Assembly: GCA_964036045.1 (NCBI GenBank)
Contig: OZ038378.1
Span: 42,657,228 to 42,721,227, forward strand
DNA: 64,000 nucleotides
Reading direction: 5' to 3'
Origin: Eutreptiella sp. 'Long Island Sound 2002'
Taxonomy: Eukaryota > Euglenozoa > Euglenophyceae > Eutreptiales > Eutreptiaceae
Numbering within the stretch: position 1 is the stretch's first letter; every line of letters begins with the position of its first letter. Positions 31,913-42,944 of this stretch are shown here, piece by piece. The notes beneath the pieces were generated by a model, which saw only the letters and a program-made list of their open reading frames with translations, had not been told where the DNA came from and did no database searches. A program made the position numbers and the translations under genes.

Positions 31913-33259
31913 GTGCTCGAGCTATGTGAGGCTTGGCACCACCACATGATGCACCCAGGGGTCAAGAAGCAAGCCCTGGACATGCAGCGCCGGTTCCAAA
32001 TTGACCAGATCAGTCTCTACAGCGCTATCAAGAAGGTCAGAAAGGGTTGCTCCGTCTGTCAGGCCTGCAATCCCGACAACCGGAACGTCAAGGGGGAAGC
32101 CCAATGGACTCCGGTGCCTGACCAGCCCATGGAGATCGTGGCCATGGACGTCTTCTCCATGCCCGAAGTTCACATTGGAAAGGAGACCTTTGACTGTGTG
32201 GTCCTTTGTGTGGATCGCCACAGGGGCTACGTAGTGGCTGTTCCGGCACGCAAAAAGGGGTTGCTCGCCAAGGAAGTGGCAGTCATGATGATTCGTCATT
32301 GGCTGACCGTCTTATACATCCCCCGCACCATTTGCAGTGACCGAGGGCCCCAGTTTACTGGTGGCTGGTTCAAGGCCATGTGTTCCCTCATGGGAATACG
32401 TCATGCAAAGAGCGTCGCCTATCTCAGCCGATCCAACGGCCGGGCTGAAGTGGCTCGACGGCAGCTGTTCGAGAAGCTGCGCAAGATTCACATCACCAAT
32501 CCACGTCGGAACTGGTTTGAGGAGATGTGGCCCGCTCTGAAGGCCCATCATGACACCCCCACTCCGGGTGGTTTGTCCCCTCACCAGATTCTGTTCGGCA
32601 GGGACCCCCTGGGTCGGGGACTTCCCTTGTCTGGTGATGGTATGGCCATGGACTCCAAGGAATTCTTTGCGCGGCAACAGGCAACGGCGCGAAACATCCG
32701 CCAGCAGCTCGAGAAGGAGCATGCTGAGCGTCAGAAGTCCGCCCCCAGCTCGACAGCGCAAACGTTCAGGGTGGGAGACCCGGTGTGGGTGATCAGACCC
32801 CGCCCTATGGGCACCCACCGCACCAAAACCTGGTTCACACCCGGAGAGGTGGTCCGCAGGATTGGTGAGGACACCTACCGCATCAAGGTGGGTCACGGAC
32901 AGTTCTGGGAGCGCCACGGGAGTCAACTCCGTGTGCGGGAACCCGACCTCCGTGGCCAACATGTGTCCCTGGACTATGCCGCACATGAGGCTGATTCGGA
33001 CGACGACTATGCTGAGCAGGACGACTATACCGTCGAGAAAATCCTGGCCCAGCGTCTGAACGCCTCGGCACCCGGAGGCCTGGAGTTCAAGGTTCGTTGG
33101 CGAGGCTATGGGCCTTCCCACGACACCTGGGAACCCGTCTCCTCGTTCGTGCCGCGGATTAATACTCCCTTCATGGACTACATCCGCAAGCACAAGACCA
33201 AGATCCATGTCTCGGACTTGGCAGCACTCACCCGGGCGATTGCAGCCAGGGGCGCCTGA
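31913..33259 (+). CDS. int: Pol part 2: integrase with chromodomain
   Basis: Open for 448 codons in the gag-pol frame, starting right after TGA 31910-31912 with no ATG; the first codon is GTG. The N-terminal zinc region has HHHMMHPG and CSVCQAC. The catalytic triad is D79 (VAMDVF), D143 (TICSDRGPQFTG) and E179 (NGRAEVARRQ), with exactly 35 residues between the last two, as in DD35E integrases. Residues 290-350 fit the GPY/F-type C-terminal region (VWVIRPRPMGTHRTKTWF). Residues 372-427 are a chromodomain (YTVEKILAQR, FKVRWRGYGPSHDTWEP) with the conserved aromatic residues that in other chromoviruses bind methylated histone H3. This would direct insertion to heterochromatin. The lack of an initiator suggests it is made only if the TGA is read through, unless the TGA is a recent lesion. 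Confidence 0.92.
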   Translation: MLELCEAWHHHMMHPGVKKQALDMQRRFQIDQISLYSAIKKVRKGCSVCQACNPDNRNVKGEAQWTPVPDQPMEIVAMDVFSMPEVHIGKETFDCVVLCVDRHRGYVVAVPARKKGLLAKEVAVMMIRHWLTVLYIPRTICSDRGPQFTGGWFKAMCSLMGIRHAKSVAYLSRSNGRAEVARRQLFEKLRKIHITNPRRNWFEEMWPALKAHHDTPTPGGLSPHQILFGRDPLGRGLPLSGDGMAMDSKEFFARQQATARNIRQQLEKEHAERQKSAPSSTAQTFRVGDPVWVIRPRPMGTHRTKTWFTPGEVVRRIGEDTYRIKVGHGQFWERHGSQLRVREPDLRGQHVSLDYAAHEADSDDDYAEQDDYTVEKILAQRLNASAPGGLEFKVRWRGYGPSHDTWEPVSSFVPRINTPFMDYIRKHKTKIHVSDLAALTRAIAARGA

Positions 33260-34726
33260 TCATCGCCCTGAGCTCTCCCCTGATGCCTTTTGAGCGCTTG
33301 TGAGGTCGACGGATCGTCCCTTACTTGCTTGCTCTCTCCCATCTTCCGGTGACCTGCCATCAGAGTGGCCATATACCCCCCCCTGCTGAATCCAGAGGAG
33401 GATGGCCCGTATCTTCTACTTCTATTCGTCACTCCCCGCCTGCTGAATCCCTGGGAAACCAGGCAGGGCGACTGACCTTCACATTTCCTGAGCTCTTAGG
33501 GCCTTGAAGCCCGTACGACGTTGCGCAACGGATGCCGCTGTCATCGGCATTGCGATTTTGTTTTTGGTGTGTGGTCTGGTCCCATGGCACTTGCGGGATC
33601 CAGACCAGTCTACGTGTGTCTGCAGACTATATATGGCCTGAACTCAGGCGTTTTCCTGTCCATCCTCCTGCAGATGCCTTATCCTAACCGGGGCGTGGTT
33701 TGGCGCTCTATCCAGAGTGTGTTTACACGCCTATTTATCCCGCTTATTGCTTATCTTTCTGCCCCCCCAGGATATGTGCATCTGTATGTTAAGTTGTCAG
33801 TCCATCACCGCGGTTGACTGTTTTTCCCCCCCGAGGGGATGCGAATCGGAATACGAGAGCGCCCTGAGTCGCCGTGTACATGCTCTTACATAAGGTCCAG
33901 CCTGGACCAGTACCTAAGTACAGATTCTTCTGTTTGAGTGCCCCTGATACCGTGTGCCCTAGTGGCTGTGATGTGCTGAGATCCTGATGGCGCCAGGCGG
34001 CAAGCCCAGTTGCCTGACTACACTCCCAGCGGTCCGCCACTGTGTGAGCCTACCGACTCGCAGACGCACTTGCAGTCGGGTGGCAACCTCCGGTGTACTG
34101 ACCTCGGTCAGTCTGCCTGGGAAACTGGTGGTTTGAGGAGTCGACGCCTCCGCCCAGACTGCATGGGGACTCCCCCATGCATGGCCTTCGTGGTGATGGG
34201 GCGAGCGAAAAGACAGCCTTGATGCCCGATCCCTTAAGGAGGAGCTCGTTCGGCTGTACCACTCTGGACTCGCGTCGTGGATATGGACATGGTGCGCCCA
34301 AGGAAGGACCCGTGGGGACTCTCCCCCAGCCTGCGGCCTTGGGAAGCCTGGGGTAGCCTGATGGATCTTTGTGGTCGCTTTCGACCTGTGGGACCACCTC
34401 GGTCGTCGTGTGACGCCTATGTTGGCCGTTTTGCCACTGCGACTGTGGTAGTGACCGTCGCAGCCGGCACCCGGTGCGCCTGGTATGGGTTAACGGGTCC
34501 TTTGGATGCCGAACAATCGCCGCCAGGACCCGGGACTTGATACTTGATACTATGCTTGCAGTTACTAACAGCTACAGCACCGTACCTGTCTTACTGTGCA
34601 GTTTGGGCAGCCTAACCTGCAAATCAGCCTGAAGTGAGGATGTGACACCCCCCCCCCTTCGGGGGATGGTCCTGGGTACCCGCTGCCATGCTTGGGTGTT
34701 ATCGAGCCCCCCCCAGGGTTTGCTCT
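33260..34726 (+). other. Long non-coding region between integrase and right LTR
   Basis: About 1.47 kb without a recognisable ORF. It is balanced in composition with some C runs. A hairpin with a TTCG loop lies at 34654-34665 (CCCC/GGGG stem) after a run of ten C. Such a region may hold packaging or 3' end-formation signals, but nothing specific is recognised. Confidence 0.5.
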
Positions 34727-34745
34727 AAGGAGGGGGGTGAAGCGG
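34727..34745 (+). promoter_or_regulatory. Polypurine tract
   Basis: AAGGAGGGGGGTGAAGCGG is purine except for one T and one C, and it abuts the right LTR. In LTR elements this RNA stretch resists RNase H and primes plus-strand DNA. Its position supports the LTR boundary at about 34745. Confidence 0.8.
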
Positions 34746-37531
34746 TACCCAGAACCTATGGCCCATGGCTCGGAGGCCTGTGAGCCGTCACACCCGTGCG
34801 GAAGCCGTTGACACCAGCTGTCAGCGGGATATCCCTGTTCTCCAACCCGCGAAATCTGGAATCCGATTTCTAACCAATAAATCGATTTAGAATTACCATA
34901 ATTTTATTGTCTTAGGCGATTTTCAGTCGGAAATCGGTGAAATACCCGATTTCTACCGCGATTTCAAATTGTCGTGAAATCGCCGCCTGATGTCGCCTGT
35001 TCGCGCGCTTTCGTCGCTTCTCCGTGGCGAGTTTTGTGAGGGATTTTTCTCGAGTACCTTTGAGGTTCTAAGAGAACTTAAGGGCTGATCCGGAGGGTTT
35101 TTAATGTACTTTCATCTGGTGTGTTCACCAGAATTTTCCGCCGTTGCATCTTCGAGAAAATCAACGCGCAAGCTTTTCCGTCGATCGCTCGAACTCATGG
35201 TTCTCAAGGACCATGAGTTCGGACGGAACCCTATATTCCCCCCCTAAGCCTTTCATCCATGCCCCTCTCACGCGGGCATATCATTTTGTATAGGGAAGCG
35301 GGCAATGACAATGTTTTAGGCAGCCTATGGGTCTGACAAACCTAACTTTGTGGCCTTGTGAGCATGAACGTTAATAACCGAACACAATGCTCACAAGACG
35401 AAAAGCCCCGGGACATTTTCGTTTTTCGAGCCAACTCAACGATGGCTCCACGCAATTCAATGCATACCAAAACTCCATTTTCGAAAGAGGGCAAGTTTTG
35501 GTCGAAAATTAGGCCAAAATGGCCAAACCCCCGAGGCTTGTACTCGAAGCCTATGAGGAGTTGAGCCTCGAATCAATGCAATATGTAAAGTGGAGACCAC
35601 GAAGGACATTGTGGATGGCTTGGTTGATTTTTACAACCTTGTCTTCTATTTTATATAATTTCGCCTTGTGAGCACGCGTGCCATACTGCCTCTTTGCACA
35701 CGCGCTCATATGCAAGCACTATAGACACGAGTGGGCGGAGACAATCTAACCATAGTGTGCATATTTCGAGGCACCTACTTTGGGCCTACTCCAAAAGTGT
35801 TTACTCATATTTTTGTTCCTCAATGACCCAAAGATATGTACATACCAATATCGCCGATATATGCACTTTTTCCCATGAATAGTGTGCTTCAAGGATTGAG
35901 GTGTTAAAAATGCTTCCGTTATGCTTTGAACCTCAACCCTTGTTGCAAAAGGGAAGCAAAGCTTCGGTTTGCATCCATGCAAAAGCTCAAGGCTCCTTTC
36001 TCTTCTGATACGGAGATACCATTTTTGGAGGGACCACTTTTGGGTGAATTTTGGCTGTTTTGCCCGGAATGGCCACAAACCCCATCTCCCCCTGATTTTG
36101 CCCCCGAGGTTGCGTGCGCCACTTGACCAAGGGTAAGGGCAATTCGGAGAGGGCACATAAACCCGCATCGAATGGGGTGTTTCCTCATGTGGCCTCTCCT
36201 CTCAAAGGGAGAGTTGTGAGTCACCCAATTTGGGGTATGTTGCCATTCTGCCCCACTTGTGTATCACTTTCCCTCCAATGGGAAAAATGGCTAGAGGCGA
36301 CCATGAGGGTTGGCAAGTGGCATATATTGGGACCTAGGTCCCATGTGTCTATAGCATCCTTGGTTGAAAGGATCCTCACCGTGGCCATGGAGATATGGAA
36401 TCATGAGTGTGGGCCATTTTGGCCATATTTCGCTTTTTTTGCCATTGTATGCCATATTGGAATTACCATATCCCCGTGGGGCACAGAATCTAGCCAGAAG
36501 GGAAGTGCGATTATTGTAGCATATGACCAAGGGTTGAACGCCATTGAGTTTCGTATTTGCTCCTCCGGCTCATCCGGAGTTATGCAACTTTTGCTGCGAT
36601 CCATGATCCCCCCGTTTGCACCGCATGCTGCTTTCTGCCCCATCCGCGTGTTCATCCCCTTGGTGAACAGTAAGCAGCCAGCGTGACAGCAAGCAATAAC
36701 CCAGGGCATGGGACCAGAGGGGACATCAAGGGTCGTGAATCAAGGCTTGGCGCGACAAAATCGCCAAGGTTTCCTACCCTGGACGGTCGCCCGAGACGGC
36801 TTATTTTGCGATTTTGGCAGTTATGACCCCACTTGACGAACCCGTGGTGCCCTGATGCCGGGACCTCAGAGGGAACCAGGTTTGGTGAGGGCTCCAAAGA
36901 GTTGGTACTCGAAGGGCATAGGGTCAGTTGCCTCGTCCCTACCTCTGGCGGGTCCAGACGAGGGGTCAATTTCGGAGAATTTTGAGCTAATATCAGTTTT
37001 GGCTGAAGCAGCCCATTTTCAGCTACCAACTCCTAGGGAATAATGGCGGGGCCATATCTCTGGCTCAGAGAGGAGTTGGGACCTGCCGCTGAGGGAGCAT
37101 AGGGAGCTACTGTTGGTTGACCTTGGAGCCACTTGGTTGCCATGAACTCGCCTGTTGCTGGGCAAAACACCTCCCCTATTGGCAGGGATTCAGGGTCCGG
37201 ACTGAGCAGGGCATGGGTTGTGTTTGAGCCCCCGCCCCCACCAGCCACTGGGAGGGTCTGATCTGGGATTGGGATATGAGTTGGGACTGAGTGTCTATTG
37301 TCCTGTGATGCCCTTACTTTAGTCCAGTCTTAACCCCATGTGTACATATCCTGATGTGTTGCTGTACATACTTTTGTTCCCTTGTTTCAGAGTGGCAAGG
37401 ATCCTTAAACGCTTTGTCACATGACACGAGCGTAATGATGCCCCTGTGAGCGCAGTGCTTTGCCTGCCTGCTTGCTTGTGCGTGTCAACCGCAGCATCCC
37501 GTGGCCAGGCCCCCCCACGGGAACGCGTCAA
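34745..37531 (+). repeat. Right (3') LTR
   Basis: It is nearly identical to 20512-23324, with scattered substitutions, about 97 percent identical by eye over the first 400 bp, and a deletion of about 26 bp near 35338. It ends GGGAACGCGTCAA. The sequence after it is a TACC microsatellite. Confidence 0.9.
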
Positions 37532-38200
37532 TACCTACCTACCTACCTATAGGCAACCACGGAAGGATCAATTTTTCTTCAGCCAAAGCTACAAGGGGGG
37601 TCCCTGTCCAGCTGAGCGTCATCTGTTGAGTGGACATGCTTCATGTGTTACCAGTGATACTCTTTTTTCTGCTTGACACTCCCCATAACTTGTGGCAGGT
37701 GTGCATCAGGAGCAATGCTGAAGGATGGACCCTGTGCAACACCTCCAACGTATGTGCTCCTTTTCTTAGGAGAGCAACAATATTAGAGATGATTTCTTGA
37801 GTCATCAACGAGATTTGCAAGGCTTGTTTAGAGCGCTGAATGTCCGCCCGCCTAAACATATTGTACAATGTGATCAAGTCAAGGGTGCCTGTAATGTCAC
37901 TCCAGTGTAGGCGCCTGCTTGATTCCTCAATTCTACCATCATTACCTGACTTTGAAGGGGCAATGGACTGCTCCTTGCGCGAGGCCTTGCGCAAGGAACA
38001 GTCCATTGACCAAAAAAATATATTTTTTGGACCCATCTGGACCAAGAAAAGGCCACAATTCCTTACATAAGAGTTCTTTTGGTGTTTCAAAAACGGCTTG
38101 ATTTTTTGCAAGCCAAAGAATGGTTCTTTTGATGTTTTTTGAGGCCCTGTATTTTGGGCACTTTCTGTCGTTTTATACCATGCAACTTGAGCCGCTCAAG
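37532..38200. other. Spacer with TACC repeat and strong hairpin
   Basis: It starts with TACCTACCTACCTATAGG. No gene is recognised. A 20-bp-arm hairpin lies at 37961-38008. A segment at about 38175-38198 (ACCATGCAACTTGAGCCGC) is the reverse complement of sequence at about 2749-2769, so rearranged pieces of the same repeats occur here. Confidence 0.45.
37961..38008. repeat. 48-bp hairpin with 20-bp arms
   Basis: Left arm CAATGGACTGCTCCTTGCGC (37961-37980) and right arm 37989-38008 are complementary at 19 of 20 positions. The loop is GAGGCCTT. The loop and inner stem contain the GCGCGAGGCCTTGCGC motif related to the 3121 palindrome. Confidence 0.9.
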
Positions 38201-38304
38201 CCAAAGGCTGGCACTGTGAGGATTGGACCATCATCTAGATTGGACTTCACAGTCATTTTGGTCACCTAGGACAGAATACAGAACAAGGAGGGGCGGAGGT
38301 AGGT
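38201..38304 (+). repeat. Dispersed repeat fragment, second part of family at 42945
   Basis: CCAAAGGCTGGCACTGTGAGG through GAACAAGGAGGGGCGGA matches 43220-43319 closely. It is joined directly to an AGGT microsatellite and another repeat. Confidence 0.8.
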
Positions 38305-38620
38305 AGGTAGGTGCACTTGGTTGTGGAGAGGCGCCCCATCGTTCCCCCTGGTATCGCCGCTGTGACGGACAAGAAGAGGCTCCGAGGTTGAAGAGGGCAG
38401 GCGACTTACATGCCGCTAGACCTGACTAGTGGCCCTGAAGAAAGCGGCCCGGGGCCGGTGTGCCCCTGTGCTTGCGCACGTCTCCTTTGGGCGGAACCCT
38501 AGGGGTTCCCGGACTTCCTGGCGTATCCCTTTTCCAAGGCATGCATGCATGCTCTTGGTACTGGGGTTCGGAGGTGCTTGGGTGTCGCACGCTCCGCCTC
38601 GAGTTCCAAAGCAGCGCAGG
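38305..38620 (+). repeat. Dispersed repeat with AGGTAGGT start, copy 1
   Basis: It matches 47318-47686. Shared landmarks are TGGTTGTGGAGAGGCGCCCCAT, GACTTACAT/GGCTTACAT followed by CTAGACCTGAC, CTTGCGCACGT, and GGCATGCATGCATG followed by TGGTACTGGGGTTC. The element class is unknown. Confidence 0.8.
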
Positions 38621-38714
38621 CCTTAGGATGCAGCCCTACCCCCGGTCTCCGGATCACGTTTGGCTGGGCCACCTGCATGGCTCGGGCTGCCTCAGTGCCC
38701 GGGCTATGGACACT

Positions 38715-39652
38715 TGGTTTCCTACTGTTGTGTGGCGCTTGTGTTTGGGTCTGGGTTTCGCGGTAACCCCGCCAGTCCTGGCTGGGGTCTAGGGTGTGTG
38801 TGTTTTTAGGTACGGGTTTCGCCTTTGCCCCGCCAATCATGGCTGGGGTTTGAGGTGTGTGCGTTGCAGTTTGGGTTTGGCCTGCACCCCGCAAAACCTG
38901 GCTTGGGTGTTGGGGTGTGTGCGTTCATGCGCGCGCTCCCCCCGTACCCTGCCATTCCTGGCTGGGGTGTGTGGTGCGTGTGTTCGGGCACGCTGTACCC
39001 CGTCAGCTGTGGCTCGGGTGTTTGGTGCGGGTTTGCGTTTTGGCTTCACCCCACCAATCCTGGCTGGGGTGTAGGGATGTGTGTCATTCTGTGCAGGCTC
39101 CACCTGTACCCCGCCAATCCTGGCTGGGCTGTGCGGTGTGGGTGTCTGTGCTTGAATTCGGTTTTTGGCTGCACCCCGCCATTCCTGGCTGGGGTGTTTG
39201 GGTGTTTGCGTTTGTGTGCGCGCTCCGCCTGTACCCTGCCACTCCTGGCTGGGGTTTGTGGTGCGTTTGTGTCGGTTCGGGTTTCGGCTTTCACCGCCCC
39301 AATCCAGGCTGGGGTGTTGGGGCGTTTTTGTTTGTGTGCGCGCTCCATGTGCACCTCACCTGTCCTGGCTCCGGTGTGCGTTGGGGGTGTGTGTGCTTGG
39401 ATGCGGGGTTCGGCTGCGCCCCGCCATTTCTGGCTGTGGTGCTGCGGTGTGTGTCTTTGTGTGCTTGTTCCGCCTCTACCCCGCAAATCCTGGCTGGGGC
39501 GTTGGGGAGTGTATGTTTGCGTGCGCGCTCCGCCCATACCCCGCCGATCCTGGCTGTGGTTCGTGGTGCATCTGTGTGGTGCCTGGTTTTGGCTTGCACC
39601 CCGCCAATCCTGGCTGGGGTGTTGGGGTGTGTGTCTTTGTGTGCTATGGACC
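38715..39652. repeat. 60-bp degenerate minisatellite, block 1
   Basis: A core of CCCCGCCAATCCTGGCTGGGGTGT recurs about every 60 bp (CCTGGCTGG-type anchors near 38777, 38838, 38897, 38957, 39059, 39119, 39184, 39244, 39304, 39364, 39430, 39489, 39549, 39609), about 15 copies. The + strand is G/T-rich and poor in A. Block 2 lies at 41086-41885 in the same orientation. The long open frames in both directions are by-products of the composition. Confidence 0.9.
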
Positions 39653-39653
39653 C

Positions 39654-40225
39654 GGACGCCCCACACCCAGGCAAGAGGCGCCCCCCCTGGGCATCCACAT
39701 GCCGCCCCCACAGCGCGCAAAGCCAGCTCGCAAGAGCGCGCGCTGTGGGGTTGTTGACGGGTTCCCATGCCCGCACCCCCCGTGCCCACAGCCACTGGGT
39801 AGTGGGCCCCGGCCGCACGCCCGAAAGGACGAGTGGTCGGGGGTGGGAGAGCGCCTGACCCTGGACGCCCCACACCCAGGCAAGAGGCGCCCCCCCCCCG
39901 GGCACCCTCATGCCGCCCCCACAGCGCGCAAAGCCAGCTGGCAAGAGCGCGCGCTGTGGGGTTGGTGACGGGTCCCCTGGCCCGCATCCCCCGCACCAAC
40001 AGCCAGTGGGTATTGGGCCCCGGCCGCACGCCCGAAAGGACAAGTGGTTGGGGGTGGGAGAGCGCCCGACCCCGGACGCCCCGCACCCAGGCAAGAGGCG
40101 CCCCCCCCGGGCGCCCTCGTGCCGCCCCTACAGCGCGCCAAGCCAGCGCGCAAGGCCAGCTCGCAAGAGCGCGCGCGGTGGGGTTGGTGACGGGTCCCCA
40201 CGCCCGCACCCACCCCACGGGGAGC
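39654..40225. repeat. About 210-bp tandem repeat, three copies
   Basis: GGACGCCCCRCACCCAGGCAAGAGGCG begins at 39654, 39863 and 40074, so the periods are 209 and 211 bp. The third copy is cut short where repeat R begins and carries a small internal duplication near 40137-40165. The + strand is C-rich and T-poor, the opposite skew to the minisatellite just before it. Confidence 0.85.
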
Positions 40226-41085
40226 GTGCAGCCCCAAGCAAGGTAGGGGGAAACGGGACCGGGCCGCCCCCCCCCCAAGCAAGCCAAACGGAGCACAAAA
40301 CTGAGGCAGGACACGCGGAGGGGCACGGACCGAGTGCAACGGCCCTACCAGCGCCCAGCTCCGGGACCGCGCGAGGTGCGCGCGCCACACCAACCCGGGG
40401 AGGGGGGGGGGCGGACGCCGCGAGAGCGCACACACACACAAAGGACACGCGGGGAAAACCAGAAGGGCAACCGGACCGAGCCCGCGGAACGCACAGACCG
40501 CATGGAATCGCGTATCAGCAAGCGAGGATAAGGGACACCCAGACAGAACGACCCACCACACACAGCGCAGGAAACGCGGGGCAGGCAGGGGGAAACGGGG
40601 AAGACACAACACCCGGCACCGGCCCCAACCCCCCCGAACCGGCCGCGAGCGCCGCATACACACGACCAGGGCACTGCATCCGCCAAGGCAGTATTGGTGC
40701 ATGGCGCCACGCACCAGCCCCACAGCTAGGCAGCCTCCGCGCCAGCCCACGGGGGTCCCACTGGCGACAAGCCAGTAGCATGGGCCCGGCGGCGCCGGCG
40801 CCCTGGGCGACCACGCACTAGGGGGGCGACGCGCTGGGTAAGCGCCTGCAGCCACGGCTGCGAATTGATGCACTGACCGGGGAGTGGCGAAATGGGGAAG
40901 CCGGGGAGGGACGGGGCTCCGAGCAACGTGAACCCGGGGGACTCCGCCACCAGGCAGAAGGTGCGTCTTGGAGGGCCCCTAACTAGGACCCGTGGAGTGG
41001 ATATCACCTGGCCCGACCAGGTGGTCCCCCGGGGCTGAAAGGCGTCTAGTACCCGCAAAATCAAACCTCAAACCTCAAACCTTTT
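40208..41085 (+). repeat. Repeat R, copy 1, ending in (CAAACCT)n
   Basis: About 870 bp match the reverse complement of 55857-56740. In this orientation it ends ACCCGCAAAATCAAACCTCAAACCTCAAACCT. Both copies share this end exactly and differ beyond it. I infer a 3' region of a non-LTR retrotransposon, with C-rich sequence upstream. An open frame on the opposite strand (FQPRGTTWSGQVIS near 41000) is also kept in both copies, so the reverse orientation cannot be excluded. Confidence 0.75.
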
Positions 41086-41885
41086 TGTGCGCGTGCTCCA
41101 ATTGTACCCCGCCAATCCTGGCTGGGGTGTGCAGTGTAGATGTCTGTGCTTGGGTTTCGGGTTTCGGCTGCGCCCCGACATTCCTGGCTGGGGTGTTGGG
41201 GTGTTTGCGTTTTTGTGCGTGCTCCACCTTTGCCCCGCCCATCCTGGCTGGGGTTTGTGGTGCGTATCTGTGGGTTCGGGTTTCAGCCTTCACCCTGCCA
41301 ATCCTGGCTGGGCTGTCCGGGTGTGTTTGTTTCTGTGCGCGCTCCACTTGTGGCCCGCCATTCCTGACTGGGGTGTGCGGTGTGTTTGTGTGCGCTCAGG
41401 TTCGGATTTCGGCTGTATCCCGCCATTCCTGGCTGGGGTGTTGGGGTGTGTGTGTTTGTGTGCGGGTTCCGCTCGTACTCGGCCAATCCTGGCTGGGCTG
41501 TGCAGTGCGTGTCTGTTGGTTCGGGTTTTGGCTTGCACCCGGCCATTCCTGGCTGTAATGTCGGGACGTGTGTGTTTATGTCTGTGCTCCGCCTGTACCC
41601 GCCACTCCTGGCTGGGGTGTGCGGTGTTGGTGTGTGTGCTTGGGTTTGGGCTTCGGCCGTGCCCCGCCATTCCTGGCTGGGGTGTTGGCCTGTGTGTCTT
41701 GGTGTGCGCACTCCGCCTGTACCCCGCCATTCCTGGCTGGGGTGTGCAGTGTGAGTGCGTGTTTCTGGGTTCGGGTTTCGGCTGCACGTGGCCATTCCTG
41801 GCTGAGATATTTGGGCGTGTGTGTTTGTGTGCGCCCCCCTCCTGTACCCAACCAGTCCTGGCTGGGGTTTGTGGTGTGTGGGTTG
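41086..41885. repeat. 60-bp degenerate minisatellite, block 2
   Basis: The same CGCCATTCCTGGCTGGGGTGT core as in block 1 repeats about every 60 bp for about 13 copies, same orientation, G/T-rich and A-poor. It starts immediately after the (CAAACCT)n end of R. Confidence 0.9.
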
Positions 41886-42944
41886 GGCGTTGCGTGACAC
41901 ATGCTCCCGTGCCGTGGCTCCTTGCGTGTTGTGCGCGCTTCCCGGGTTTGCGGCGCCCGGTGGTCGTTGTTGCTTGGCACCTGTCCGTGTGCGTTGGTTG
42001 TGGCCCGCGGCTTGCCTCTCTGGCGTGCCTTGTGGCCCCGCGTGGTGCGCCGCGCCTCTTCCGTTCTGGTCGCTCTCGGTGCTCCGGTCAGCTTCGCCGA
42101 CGCCGTGTTGTCTTTCCCCACGCCTGGTCTGGCGCGCCCAGATTTACTGGGCGGCTGCGCAGGGCACGTGGAGGCCGGCCGGGAACCGGGCTCATTGTGC
42201 CTGCCGCTGGCCCCTGTCGAGGTATGGACGCTGGGCTGGCACCGCGTTGTACCCGTTCGAGGACCCGCGATGGGGTTGTCCCTGGCCGGTCCCTCCAGCG
42301 TCAGTCTTGGGCTGCGTGCGCTGCGGTGGGTGGGCGTGTGCCGACCCGGTCACTCACGCGTCCGGTTTCCCGTACCCTCCGTCTTTCGACGGGGGCCTCG
42401 GCTGGTGCACCGGGGCTGTTTCGTGTGGACGCTGACACCTCCCCTTTTTTGGTTGGGGGACGCCACACCCCGGGTCCCGTGCGTGTGTGCTTGTGGGTGC
42501 TTCTCTTGTCCGGGTTGGGCGGGCTGGCCTGCCAGGCGCGTTTTGGTGCACCTCGGCTTTCCTTCGGCCGTTTTGTCCTCCTGCTTTGCTGGGCTCCTCC
42601 GGGCCGGGGTTGCACTTTTCTTGTCCATTTACTTGCGTTGGTTCTTTCCTTCGTCGTGCTCTTTTTGCGCCCCGGCTGTCTCGGGCTTTTTCTGGTTTCC
42701 GGCCCCGGCTGTCCTGGGCCTTGGCGCTGTGTGGTTTTCGCCCCCCCCCCCCGCGCCCCTTATTTTTTTCCGCCGTGGTTTCCGCCTTGGGCCTCCGTCT
42801 ACTTGGCGTGCTGTTTGTTTTGCCCTGTTTTGCCTTGTGTGTTTCCCCCCCCGCCCCTTGTCTTTGCCTTTGCTCTTGGTTTTGCTCCTTTGCTGTCCCC
42901 TGCGTTTTCTTTCTTTGTTTTTGTTTTTTTTTCTCCGCGCCCCC
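41886..42944. other. G/T/C-rich, A-depleted tract
   Basis: The + strand has very few A; I count about 9 in the 480 bp from 42481 to 42960. Frames stay open on both strands for lack of stop codons. No protein domain is recognised. In R orientation the tract lies downstream of R, as does the corresponding A-depleted strand next to the other R copy. Confidence 0.5.

Larger units (their letters stand above)
20512..37531 (+). mobile_element. Ty3/gypsy chromodomain LTR retrotransposon, 17 kb
   Basis: Two direct repeats of about 2.8 kb (20512-23324 and 34745-37531) enclose gag, protease, RT, RNase H, integrase and a chromodomain in the Ty3/gypsy order (integrase last). A purine-rich tract sits immediately before the right repeat. 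The element is long for its class, because of the large LTRs and a 1448-residue gag. All enzyme motifs are kept, but stop codons separate gag from pol and RNase H from integrase. I found no clear target-site duplication; the right flank is a TACC microsatellite (37532-37547). The LTRs differ by a few percent plus a deletion of about 26 bp, so the insertion is not brand new. Confidence 0.93.

Noticed and set aside
41058-41085. (CAAACCT)n as a telomeric repeat
   Set aside because: Only three units, not the CCCTAAA type, and the same short run ends both R copies, so it belongs to the repeat.
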